Part shown: positions 1 through 5,670 of the stretch, piece by piece
How positions within the stretch are numbered: the stretch's first letter is position 1
Layout: each line of letters starts with the position of its first letter
Origin: an uncultured Eubacteriales bacterium
Lineage (GTDB): Bacteria; Bacillota; Clostridia; Lachnospirales; Lachnospiraceae
Assembly: GCA_900321915.1 (NCBI GenBank)
Contig: ONXW01000260.1
Span: 1-5,670 of the forward strand
DNA: 5,670 nucleotides
Reading direction: 5' to 3'
The notes under the pieces: model-generated
Seen by the model: the letters and a program-made list of their open reading frames with translations, nothing else
Database searches by the model: none
What the model was told of the DNA's origin: nothing
Program-made: the position numbers and the translations under genes

Positions 1-1
1 G

Positions 2-1183
2 GTCGTGGCAGGTCTGGGACTGAACTTCGGTATCGTTGTCGGCGCGATTGCAGGCCAGCTGGCCGTTATCGCCGTGCGTTACTGGGATCTGAACGCGCTG
101 CTTGCCCGCGGGGTGGACCTGTCCGACGCGGAGGCTGTGGCAGCCAATCCCACCGTCTTTTCCGGCGGTTCCGGCCTGCTGCTGATGCTTCTGGTTGCGC
201 TTCCCATCGCCGTCCTGATAGGGTACCTGACCGGGTCGCTGTACAATAAGACCAAGGGACAGGAGATGATTACGTCCCTGATCGTCGGCTACTTCGGAAA
301 CGGTGTCTACCAGTTTATCGTCCTGTTCGTCATCGGCGCCATCATCCCGGTTGCCCTGGAGCATCCGATGATCCTGTATGACGGCATCGGCGTCCGTATG
401 AGTGTGGATATGGGTTCTGTATCCTACGCCCTTGACAATATCCTCCAGGTGCCGTTTGCGCCGTTTATGGCGGCCCTCTGGGGATGTGTGCTGCTGCTCC
501 TTGTGTGGAACCAGTACATCCGCAAGGCAAAGGTGGAAGGACAGAATGTGAAGCTGAGCCCCGTCAGGTTCGGGCTGTTTGCGGCACTGAGCGCAGCCCT
601 GGCTGTATTCTTCGTAATGCAGACCGTGAACGAGGGAACTTTGACGAAGGTACGTACCGTGCCGGTGGCGCTTGTTGTGGTTATCATTATCCTGGCAATC
701 TTTATCAATTACCTTATGAGCACCAAGCTCGGCCAGGATTTCCGTTCCTGCGGCATGAGCCAGACCATCGCCGAGGCCAACGGCATCAACGTAGACAGGA
801 CGCGAGTCATCGCGACCATCATGTCTACCGTCCTTGCGGCCTGGGGTATGATCATCTACCTGCAGAATATGGGTACGCTGAACACCTACACGGCCCACAA
901 CAACGTAGGTTACTTCTCTGTCGCGGCTATCCTGGTCGGAGGCGCCTCGGTTCAGAGAGCGACCATCGGGCAGGCTATCACAGGATGCCTCCTGTTCCAC
1001 GCCATGTTTATTCTGAGCCCTGAGATCGGTAAGGCCGTGTTCGGCCAGGCCGCCCTGGGTGAATATTTCCGTACCTTCATGGTATACGGCGTTATCGGCC
1101 TGTCACTCGGCCTGTACGTATGGCGCAACAACAAGAAGAATGAGCTGAAGCTTCCGAAAGAGGAAGGTGAAGCAGCAGAATAA
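2..1183 (+). CDS. ABC transporter permease, BPD_transp_2 (RbsC/LivH-like) family, 5'-partial
   Basis: This is a polytopic inner-membrane permease subunit of an ABC importer; the family takes up simple sugars, nucleosides or branched-chain amino acids. The visible protein is about 393 residues, almost all hydrophobic segments (numbered from the GTG at 5: about 4-24, 57-77, 90-117, 153-170, 187-207, 218-238, 266-287, 303-335, 355-373), with a charged C-terminal tail. The loop GQDFRSCGMSQTIAEANGI (243-261) matches the cytoplasmic coupling loop that contacts the ATPase in this family, and AAILVGGASVQRATIGQA fits its late conserved segment. The GTG at 5 is unlikely to be the start: the frame is open to the left edge, and relatives have further N-terminal membrane sequence before the GLGLNFGIVVGA motif. 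It is probably the last gene of an operon with a binding protein and ATPase outside the window. The substrate cannot be told from this subunit alone. Confidence 0.9.
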   Translation, partial: VVAGLGLNFGIVVGAIAGQLAVIAVRYWDLNALLARGVDLSDAEAVAANPTVFSGGSGLLLMLLVALPIAVLIGYLTGSLYNKTKGQEMITSLIVGYFGNGVYQFIVLFVIGAIIPVALEHPMILYDGIGVRMSVDMGSVSYALDNILQVPFAPFMAALWGCVLLLLVWNQYIRKAKVEGQNVKLSPVRFGLFAALSAALAVFFVMQTVNEGTLTKVRTVPVALVVVIIILAIFINYLMSTKLGQDFRSCGMSQTIAEANGINVDRTRVIATIMSTVLAAWGMIIYLQNMGTLNTYTAHNNVGYFSVAAILVGGASVQRATIGQAITGCLLFHAMFILSPEIGKAVFGQAALGEYFRTFMVYGVIGLSLGLYVWRNNKKNELKLPKEEGEAAE

Positions 1184-1184
1184 A

Positions 1185-1197
1185 GGCAGTACCTGCC
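1185..1197. repeat. Small inverted repeat after the permease stop codon
   Basis: GGCAG-TAC-CTGCC forms a 5-bp perfect stem with a 3-nt loop, one base after the permease stop codon and eight bases before the much stronger hairpin at 1205-1238. It may help protect the 3' end of the permease transcript, or may be chance. Confidence 0.35.
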
Positions 1198-1204
1198 AGA
1201 AGAG

Positions 1205-1238
1205 AAGAGGCCGTCCGGTTCATCCCGGACGGCCTCTT
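1205..1238. terminator. Probable bidirectional terminator hairpin between the permease gene and glyA
   Basis: AAGAGGCCGTCCGG (1205-1218) and CCGGACGGCCTCTT (1225-1238) form a perfect 14-bp GC-rich stem around the 6-nt loop TTCATC. It is the only strong hairpin in the 68-bp gap between the convergent stop codons of the permease (1183) and glyA (1252), so it probably serves both transcripts. Neither side has a long T run: the + strand continues TTAAGCATCTGT within and after the stem, the - strand CTCTTCTGG. Termination efficiency is therefore uncertain, and it may act partly as a 3'-end stabiliser. Confidence 0.75.
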
Positions 1239-1251
1239 AAGCATCTGTAAA

Positions 1252-2514
1252 TTATGACTTAAACTTGCTCTCATAGATGGGGAAGCGCTCACACAGGGAG
1301 GCAACCCTTTCCTGAATCTCTTTTCTCTTTCCCTCAAAATCATTGACGGCGTCACAGATGAGCTCGCCGACCTCCCGCATCTCGGCTTCCTTGAAGCCCC
1401 GGGTGGTGACGGCCGGTGTGCCGAGACGCACGCCGCTGGTCTCGGCAGGCTTTCTCGGGTCGCCGGGCACCATGTTTTTGTTCGCGGTGATCCCGACGCT
1501 GTCCAGCCGGATCTCCAGCTCTTTTCCGCTGACATCCCGGTTCTTCAGATCCAGGAGCATCAGGTGGTTGTCCGTGCCGCCGGAGACCAGTTCCTGGCCG
1601 CCGTCAAGCAGGGTCTTGGCAAGCGTTGCCGCGTTGGTCACAATCTGGTGCTGGTAAGTCCTGAATTCCGGACGAAGGGCCTCGCCCAGAGCGACGGCCT
1701 TTGCCGCGATGATGTGCATCAGCGGTCCGCCCTGGGTTCCCGGGAACATGGCGGTGTCTATCTTCTTCGCGATATCCGCGTCATTGGTCATGATAATGCC
1801 GCCTCTCGGCCCGCGCATGGTCTTATGGGTTGTAGTGGTGACCACGTCGGCGTGGGGCATGGGGCTCTGGTGTTCCCCTGCCGCGACAAGTCCCGCGATG
1901 TGGGCGATATCCACCATGAGGTAAGCGCCGACTTCCTTCGCGATCTCCCCGAAGGCCTTGAAATCGATGGCCCGCGGATAGGCGGAAGCGCCCGCGATAA
2001 TCATGCGGGGATGGCATTCCTGCGCCAGTTTGCGGATCTGGTCATAGTCAAGCCGCCCGGTGGCGGGGTCAAGTCCGTAGGGGACGATATTATAGGTTTT
2101 GCCCGAAAAATTCGCGCGGCTTCCGTGGGTCAGGTGGCCGCCCTCGTTCAGGCTCATGCCCATGACCGTATCGCCGGGCTTGCAGAGCGCGAGATAAACG
2201 GCGTAATTCGCCTGGGAGCCGCTGTGGGCCTGCACATTGGCATATTTGGCGTCGAAGATCATCTTGGCCCGCTCGATACAGATGTTTTCAGCCAGGTCGA
2301 CATATTCGCAGCCGCCGTAATAACGGTGGCCCGGATACCCTTCAGCATATTTATTGGTCAGGACGGATCCCATGACAGCCATGACCTCGGGGGAGACCAG
2401 GTTCTCGGATGCGATAAGTTCGATGTGCGTGCGCTGCCTGTTCAGTTCCAGTTCCAGAACCCGTGCTATCTCCGGATCATAGGCGTTGATATATTTCATA
2501 CTCTGTTCAACCAT
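1252..2514 (-). CDS. glyA: Serine hydroxymethyltransferase (glycine hydroxymethyltransferase)
   Basis: This cytosolic PLP enzyme interconverts serine plus tetrahydrofolate with glycine plus 5,10-methylene-tetrahydrofolate, the main source of one-carbon units. The 420-residue product is the usual bacterial length and complete. Visible signatures are [12 protein letters not shown] (31-42), [17 protein letters not shown] (54-70), SGSQAN (98-103), the cofactor-binding [13 protein letters not shown] (201-213), [15 protein letters not shown] with the Schiff-base lysine K231, and SGVRLGTPA with R363, the substrate-carboxylate arginine equivalent to E. coli R363. The open frame extends upstream to 2655, but I chose the ATG at 2514: it has AAGGAGG six bases away, and the upstream extension is hydrophobic, unlike the family, and crosses the promoter. 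The later ATG at 2499 has no ribosome binding site. The gene is convergent with the permease, divergent from lysR, and appears monocistronic. Confidence 0.97.
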   Translation of the reverse strand: MVEQSMKYINAYDPEIARVLELELNRQRTHIELIASENLVSPEVMAVMGSVLTNKYAEGYPGHRYYGGCEYVDLAENICIERAKMIFDAKYANVQAHSGSQANYAVYLALCKPGDTVMGMSLNEGGHLTHGSRANFSGKTYNIVPYGLDPATGRLDYDQIRKLAQECHPRMIIAGASAYPRAIDFKAFGEIAKEVGAYLMVDIAHIAGLVAAGEHQSPMPHADVVTTTTHKTMRGPRGGIIMTNDADIAKKIDTAMFPGTQGGPLMHIIAAKAVALGEALRPEFRTYQHQIVTNAATLAKTLLDGGQELVSGGTDNHLMLLDLKNRDVSGKELEIRLDSVGITANKNMVPGDPRKPAETSGVRLGTPAVTTRGFKEAEMREVGELICDAVNDFEGKRKEIQERVASLCERFPIYESKFKS

Positions 2515-2520
2515 GAAAAT

Positions 2521-2527
2521 CCTCCTT
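2521..2527 (-). promoter_or_regulatory. glyA ribosome binding site
   Basis: AAGGAGG read on the - strand, followed by a 6-nt spacer (ATTTTC) and the ATG at 2514. It is near-perfect against the 16S anti-Shine-Dalgarno, and it decides the glyA start over the longer open frame to 2655 and the internal ATG at 2499. Confidence 0.9.
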
Positions 2528-2551
2528 GCAGTACAATGTCTGTTTTCACGC

Positions 2552-2580
2552 ATTATAACAGGCGATTTGTTATTCGTAAA
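2552..2580 (-). promoter_or_regulatory. Probable sigma-70/SigA promoter of glyA
   Basis: On the - strand, a -35 box TTTACG (2575-2580) lies 17 bp from a consensus -10 box TATAAT (2552-2557). The TG one base ahead of the -10 box makes it an extended -10. Transcription should start near 2545, giving a leader of about 30 nt that contains the AAGGAGG site and is too short for a riboswitch. Confidence 0.75.
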
Positions 2581-2594
2581 GAAAAAAGTTAACG

Positions 2595-2610
2595 CTTTGG
2601 CGTACCAAAG
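2595..2610. promoter_or_regulatory. Candidate operator: inverted repeat between the glyA and lysR promoters
   Basis: CTTTGG-CGTA-CCAAAG has perfect 6-bp arms and a 4-bp spacer. It contains T-N11-A registers (2596/2608 and 2597/2609), the loose signature of LysR-family sites. Its centre is about 57 bases upstream of the predicted glyA start point, close to where LysR-type activators usually bind, and it covers the -35 region of the candidate lysR promoter, which would suit autorepression. A second, shorter dyad, ACGC-TTTG-GCGT (2592-2603), overlaps it. Binding by the adjacent regulator is inference. Confidence 0.5.
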
Positions 2611-2631
2611 GACAGCGGATAGTGATATAAC
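2603..2631 (+). promoter_or_regulatory. Possible promoter of the lysR-type gene
   Basis: TATAAC (2626-2631) matches the -10 consensus at five of six positions and is preceded by TG at 2623-2624, an extended -10. The -35 region at the right distance (TACCAA, 2603-2608) is poor and lies inside the inverted repeat. That fits a weak, self-controlled regulator promoter. The start point would be near 2638, giving a leader of about 47 nt. Confidence 0.45.
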
Positions 2632-2673
2632 TAAGTAAAGGATACCCCGGAGCAACAGGAAATGCGGGTGGGA

Positions 2674-2680
2674 AAGGAGA
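2674..2680 (+). promoter_or_regulatory. Ribosome binding site of the lysR-type gene
   Basis: AAGGAGA lies four bases (TATC) ahead of the ATG at 2685, within a purine-rich run. It supports that start codon, and no other start in this frame is needed to include the whole helix-turn-helix domain. Confidence 0.8.
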
Positions 2681-2684
2681 TATC

Positions 2685-3572
2685 ATGACGATAGACCAGC
2701 TTCGCTGTTTCAGCGTGGCAGCCAGGATGGAGAATCTGTCCGCCGCCGCTGCAGCCCTCTATATCACACAGTCATCACTTTCCAAGAAGATTTCATCCCT
2801 GGAGAAGGAACTGGGGGTTCAGCTCTTTGACAGGAAGGGAAAAACGCTGCGCCTGAATGAAGCGGGGGATTTTTTCAGCGAATGCTGCAGGAAGCTTCTG
2901 GGAGATTTTGATACTTCGGTGGACAAGCTCAGGAGGATGGACCGGAAGAAGAACACGCGTATCCGTATCGGCCTGGAAGGGGATCCGGGCACACTGATCC
3001 CGTGTATGGCAGAATTCCGGAAAGACCATCCGGATGTAACCTATGATATCGACAGCTCCCTTGCGGAACAGGAACACCCTGATATCAACGAGTACGACGT
3101 CATGATTTATCCGGATGCAAGGAAATACAGAAAATACAGCGGATATCCCTATTTCACGGAGAGATACTGCCTGGCAGTCCCGGAAGGAAACCCGCTGTCA
3201 GGGCAGAAAAACATATCCAACCGCAGCCTGAACGGTTCCGCGCTGGTATTTTTGCGGCAGAAGGAGTCGGTGTATGAATATCCGTATGAGATCTGCCGTT
3301 CCCTGATGCTGGAGAGCATCACGGAGCATATCGTGGACAGCGAGTCCCTGAAGAGGAAAATGATCACGGAAGGGATTGCATGCGGTTTCGTCTCCTCGGA
3401 AAATGAAGACTTTTACATGAATGTGCCGGGCATCCGGCTCATTCCGCTGGTCAGCAGCCGGTTTGAACGCCAGATGATGATCTGCTTCCGGCGCAGGAAG
3501 CACCTGACGGAGGCCGCGGCGGAATTTGTCAGCTATCTCAGCCGGTCCGCGGGGATACCGGAAGAACAGTAA
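2685..3572 (+). CDS. LysR-type transcriptional regulator
   Basis: This is a cytoplasmic DNA-binding regulator of 295 residues, the normal LysR length. Residues 1-60 form the winged helix-turn-helix: MTIDQLRCFSVAARMENLSAA, the recognition region LYITQSSLSKKISSLEKELG (25-44), and the wing VQLFDRKGKTLRLNEAG (45-61). Residues 62-90 are the linker helix, and about 92-285 the periplasmic-binding-protein-like effector domain (RIRIGLEGD, then YCLAVPEGNPLS typical of the hinge region). The effector domain is divergent, so the ligand cannot be guessed. The gene is divergent from glyA, and the shared gap contains a candidate operator, so control of itself and of glyA is plausible. Family precedent exists: E. 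coli MetR, also LysR-type, activates glyA, but no MetR-like TGAA-N5-TTCA site is obvious here. Its last 40 bp overlap the end of the convergent oxidoreductase gene, and no terminator follows its stop codon. Confidence 0.95.
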   Translation: MTIDQLRCFSVAARMENLSAAAAALYITQSSLSKKISSLEKELGVQLFDRKGKTLRLNEAGDFFSECCRKLLGDFDTSVDKLRRMDRKKNTRIRIGLEGDPGTLIPCMAEFRKDHPDVTYDIDSSLAEQEHPDINEYDVMIYPDARKYRKYSGYPYFTERYCLAVPEGNPLSGQKNISNRSLNGSALVFLRQKESVYEYPYEICRSLMLESITEHIVDSESLKRKMITEGIACGFVSSENEDFYMNVPGIRLIPLVSSRFERQMMICFRRRKHLTEAAAEFVSYLSRSAGIPEEQ

Positions 3573-4462
3573 CGTCCCTCCTGTTCCCCCTGAAGTGTGA
3601 CACTGTCGACAATATCATGGATCTCTTCGCAGTTCCCGCAAAGGCGGAGCCAGGAAGGCGTGACGCCGTTTTCCGTGAGCGGAAGGGCCAGTGTCCGGTC
3701 CGGGATGAGCCCCAGGGCTGTGATGAGGGTGTCGCAGGAGAGATGCTCTTTTTCCCCGGTCCGGAGATCCTTTACGGTAACGCCTTCCAGATGCTTTGTA
3801 CCGTGCAGTTCCGTGACGGTTGAGTGAAGCCTCAGCGGTATATGGTACGCTTCAATACAGTCCCTGTGATGAACGGACAGCCCTCCGGGGCTGTCTTTTT
3901 GTTCTATCATGGCGAGGACATTTTTCCCTGCCATGATCAGCTGGCGGCCCATGATCTGGCCCACATTGCCGCTTCCCAGAATCACGATGTTTTTGCCGAC
4001 ATCGAAATTCCCCTCATTCATCAGGCCCTGGAGGCATCCGGCGGTGTAAACGCCGGCGGGCCTGGTTCCGGCGAGGGGAATAGAAGCGCAGGTTTTCTCG
4101 AAACTGCCTGTGGCCAGAATGCAGCGCTGAAATGAGACCCGGCGGAGGGATCCGGCGGAAGACAGAAGGGCTGTCCTGTCTGCTGAAACAGAGAGGACAG
4201 TTGTCCCGGTCATGACACGTACAGCGGAAGCCTCCAGCCTCTTCCGGAAGCGCTCCGCATACTCTGTCCCGGAAAGATTTTCCCGGAAGTAGGCAAGACC
4301 GAAGCCCCGATGGATGCAGCGGTTCAGGACACCCCCCGGGAGGGACATGTGCTCCGCCAGAATCACAGAGGCACCGTTTTCGCATGCGGAGAGAGCCGCG
4401 GCCATTCCCGCGGCTCCGCCTCCAGCCACAAACACATCACACGAAAGCAGTTCTTTCACCAT
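3533..4462 (-). CDS. Short FAD/NAD-type oxidoreductase, partner subunit of the GlpA-like protein (HcnB/OoxA-like)
   Basis: This 309-residue flavoprotein has the two-dinucleotide-binding-domain (pyridine nucleotide-disulfide oxidoreductase) fold. It shows an N-terminal FAD motif AGGGAAGMAAA (13-23) with acidic E37 after the second strand, GGVLNRCIHRGFGLAYF (43-59) characteristic of the HcnB/GlpA-partner family, ILATGS (115-120), a second Rossmann motif ILGSGNVGQIMG (161-172), ITALGLIPD (247-255), and LCGNCEEIHDIVDSV (274-288) near the end. As I recall the family, members are usually about 410-420 residues, with a TGG...GIFACGN stretch and a further C-terminal domain. Here that stretch is shortened and the tail is missing. 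The core looks intact, so this may be a natural short form or a 3'-eroded gene. It follows the GlpA-like gene by four bases, implying translational coupling and one complex. The substrate is unknown: glycerol-3-phosphate, an amino acid or an opine are all possible. Confidence 0.87.
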   Translation of the reverse strand: MVKELLSCDVFVAGGGAAGMAAALSACENGASVILAEHMSLPGGVLNRCIHRGFGLAYFRENLSGTEYAERFRKRLEASAVRVMTGTTVLSVSADRTALLSSAGSLRRVSFQRCILATGSFEKTCASIPLAGTRPAGVYTAGCLQGLMNEGNFDVGKNIVILGSGNVGQIMGRQLIMAGKNVLAMIEQKDSPGGLSVHHRDCIEAYHIPLRLHSTVTELHGTKHLEGVTVKDLRTGEKEHLSCDTLITALGLIPDRTLALPLTENGVTPSWLRLCGNCEEIHDIVDSVTLQGEQEGRYCSSGIPADRLR

Positions 4463-4466
4463 GCTG

Positions 4467-5670
4467 TCACCTCAACAGGGGGATATCGCCTGTCCCGCCC
4501 GGGATATCTTCCGGACGTATCTGAAGCTCATCCGCCATAATCTCAAGAACCTCCATCAGGCACCGGCTGCCCTGGCAGTTTCCCATGAGAACGCCGCACC
4601 GGCGTTTTGCGCCCTCCAGCGTCCGCGCGCCGCGCCGGACGGCATCCCGCAGCTCCCCTTCGGAGATCCCGCGGCACTGGCAGACAATCCGTCCGTAGGA
4701 GGGATCCCGTCCGACGAGGCTCATCCGATCTTCTTCACGGAGATCCCGGATATGCGCGGGCATAGGTCTTTCCGGGCGGAAGCCGGGGTTTTCCCGAACC
4801 TGTCCGAGAAGGGAAACGGTTTTTTCGGCCACGAGGTCCGCGAGGGCCGCGCTGCAGGTCAGGCCCGGCGTCTTTATGCCGATCAGGCTGAAGAAGCCGT
4901 CTTCCTCCAGGATCTGGAAATCGTGCAGGCGGTCATCGGAGGGGACCCATTCCCCGTCCGACTGTTTCACGAGATACGGGTTCGGGCGTGCCGTGCCGAA
5001 GGATTTCATGATGCGGGAAACCGGAAGCTCCGGGACCACGGTGCGGCAGAGCTCCGAGAGCCTCATGAGTCCTTCCGGGGAAGTCGGATCTCCCGCGAAA
5101 GCCCCGTCCCGCTCTGTCTGTCCCACAAGGACATTGCCGTCCGTCGTGGGAACCAGGGTCAGTCCCTTGGATTTGTCCCCGGTCTCATAAAAGATGACAT
5201 GGGACACGGAGGGGGCAATGCTGTCCTCCAGCAGGAGATAGTCCGCGGAGGAGGGGGAAAGACGCACCGAAGGCGGGGAGACGAGCTCATGGACCGTATC
5301 GGCGGAAAGTCCCGCGCAGTTTACCAGGACGCGGCAGGAAAACCGCTTTCCGGAGGCGGTGAGCAAAAAACCGCCCAGGATCCGCCGGATGTCCGTCACC
5401 TCATGGCGCAGGAGAAAGACAGCCCCGTTGGCAGCGGCATTCTCGCAGGCGGCAATCCCCAGCTCCCAGGGATTGACCACACAGGTTCCGGGCGCGTAGA
5501 GGCCCGAAGAGACATTTTCCGACAGGATGGGCTCCATGGCGAGGCATTCTTTGCTGTCCAGGAGACGAAGGCCCGGAACGCCGCTTTCCCGTCCCCGGTC
5601 ATATTTTTTCCGCAGGGCCTTATCCGCCTCCGGGGAAAAGCTGACCATCAGGGAGCCGCAGTTTTTAAAC
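4467..5670 (-). CDS. GlpA-like FAD-dependent oxidoreductase with C-terminal BFD-type [2Fe-2S] domain, N-terminus cut by the window
   Basis: This is a flavoprotein dehydrogenase of the DAO superfamily, resembling anaerobic glycerol-3-phosphate dehydrogenase subunit A. About 400 residues are visible; the frame stays open through 5670, reading FKNCGSLMVSFS upstream of the ATG at 5648, which aligns inside the family's NGSLVVAF segment. About 85 residues including the FAD GxGxxG motif should therefore lie outside. Counting from that internal Met: VVNPWELGIAACENAAANGA (57-76), VLVNCAGLSAD (107-117), GLTLVPTTDGNVLVGQTER (162-180), TARPNPY (219-225), and GFFSLIGIKTPGLTCSAALA (251-270) are DAO/GlpA features. 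Residues about 318-370 form the BFD-like domain: CQC (323-325), then NCQGSRC (357-363), giving CxC-x32-CxxxxC cluster ligands. An additional Cys is at 351. It is co-transcribed with the short oxidoreductase four bases downstream. Alternatives are HcnC- or opine/amino-acid-oxidase-like enzymes. Confidence 0.9.
   Translation of the reverse strand, partial: FKNCGSLMVSFSPEADKALRKKYDRGRESGVPGLRLLDSKECLAMEPILSENVSSGLYAPGTCVVNPWELGIAACENAAANGAVFLLRHEVTDIRRILGGFLLTASGKRFSCRVLVNCAGLSADTVHELVSPPSVRLSPSSADYLLLEDSIAPSVSHVIFYETGDKSKGLTLVPTTDGNVLVGQTERDGAFAGDPTSPEGLMRLSELCRTVVPELPVSRIMKSFGTARPNPYLVKQSDGEWVPSDDRLHDFQILEEDGFFSLIGIKTPGLTCSAALADLVAEKTVSLLGQVRENPGFRPERPMPAHIRDLREEDRMSLVGRDPSYGRIVCQCRGISEGELRDAVRRGARTLEGAKRRCGVLMGNCQGSRCLMEVLEIMADELQIRPEDIPGGTGDIPLLR
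4468..4473 (-). promoter_or_regulatory. Ribosome binding site of the short oxidoreductase, within the end of the upstream gene
   Basis: GAGGTG on the - strand lies five bases ahead of the ATG at 4462 and overlaps the TGA stop (4467-4469) of the GlpA-like gene. The arrangement is typical of translational coupling between subunits made in fixed ratio. Confidence 0.65.

Noticed and set aside
5..7. The GTG at 5 as the true permease start
   Set aside because: The frame is open to the window edge, no ribosome binding site can be seen, and the protein would begin in the middle of a conserved membrane segment.
484..1023. A 179-codon + strand frame inside the permease, and antisense frames at 424-708 and 952-1134
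   Set aside because: They are alternative frames of the clear permease gene, with low-complexity or charged products lacking any domain.
2515..2551. A glycine, tetrahydrofolate or other riboswitch in the glyA leader
   Set aside because: The predicted leader is only about 30 nt, with no aptamer-like conserved elements and no terminator hairpin.
1564..2592. A 342-codon open frame on the + strand, antisense to glyA
   Set aside because: It lies almost wholly opposite the conserved glyA gene, its product has no recognisable domain, and long antisense frames are expected from the codon bias of GC-rich genes.
2515..2655. A 47-residue N-terminal extension of glyA starting at 2655
   Set aside because: The extension is hydrophobic and foreign to the family, overlaps the glyA promoter, and has no good ribosome binding site; the ATG at 2514 has AAGGAGG at ideal spacing.
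3533..3700. A frameshift as the cause of the short oxidoreductase
   Set aside because: I looked for family-like continuation in the other - strand frames past 3533 and saw none; the DNA beyond is the lysR coding sequence, so a simple frameshift does not explain the missing tail.
5396..5602. Short antisense and alternative frames within 3597-4540 and 4876-5602
   Set aside because: All are shadows of the two flavoprotein genes, whose own frames carry the conserved motifs.

Overview
The window looks like ordinary chromosomal DNA from a GC-rich member of the Firmicutes, probably class Clostridia. The evidence is the AAGGAGG-type ribosome binding sites, a clostridial-type permease, and a GlpA-like/HcnB-like flavoprotein pair of the kind common in anaerobic Firmicutes. 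The genus cannot be fixed from the sequence. There are five protein genes, two of them cut by the window edges. I see no tRNA, rRNA, CRISPR array, insertion sequence or phage gene.

Layout. Positions 2-1183 (+) hold the 3' part of an inner-membrane ABC permease of the RbsC/LivH (BPD_transp_2) type, probably the last gene of an import operon that begins outside the window. A strong 14-bp hairpin (1205-1238) separates it from the convergent gene glyA (1252-2514, -), which encodes serine hydroxymethyltransferase. Divergent from glyA is a LysR-type regulator (2685-3572, +). The 170-bp gap between them carries a good sigma-70-type promoter for glyA, a weaker one for lysR, and a perfect 6-bp inverted repeat between the two that is well placed for a LysR-family operator. 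Positions 3533-4462 (-) encode a short FAD/NAD-type oxidoreductase whose 3' end overlaps the 3' end of lysR by 40 bp. Just upstream of it, four bases away, is a GlpA-like FAD oxidoreductase with a C-terminal BFD-type iron-sulfur domain (4467-5670, -). That gene runs off the right edge and lacks its N-terminal FAD-binding segment.

How the genes may work together. The two flavoproteins are tightly coupled and probably form one dehydrogenase complex resembling anaerobic glycerol-3-phosphate dehydrogenase or HcnBC/opine-oxidase pairs. The substrate cannot be read from the sequence. The LysR regulator may control itself and glyA through the shared intergenic region, and it might also act on the convergent dehydrogenase operon, whose promoter is outside the window. 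I found no convincing undescribed system. The points most worth checking are the lysR/glyA operator and the compact, apparently two-gene dehydrogenase that ends inside lysR.
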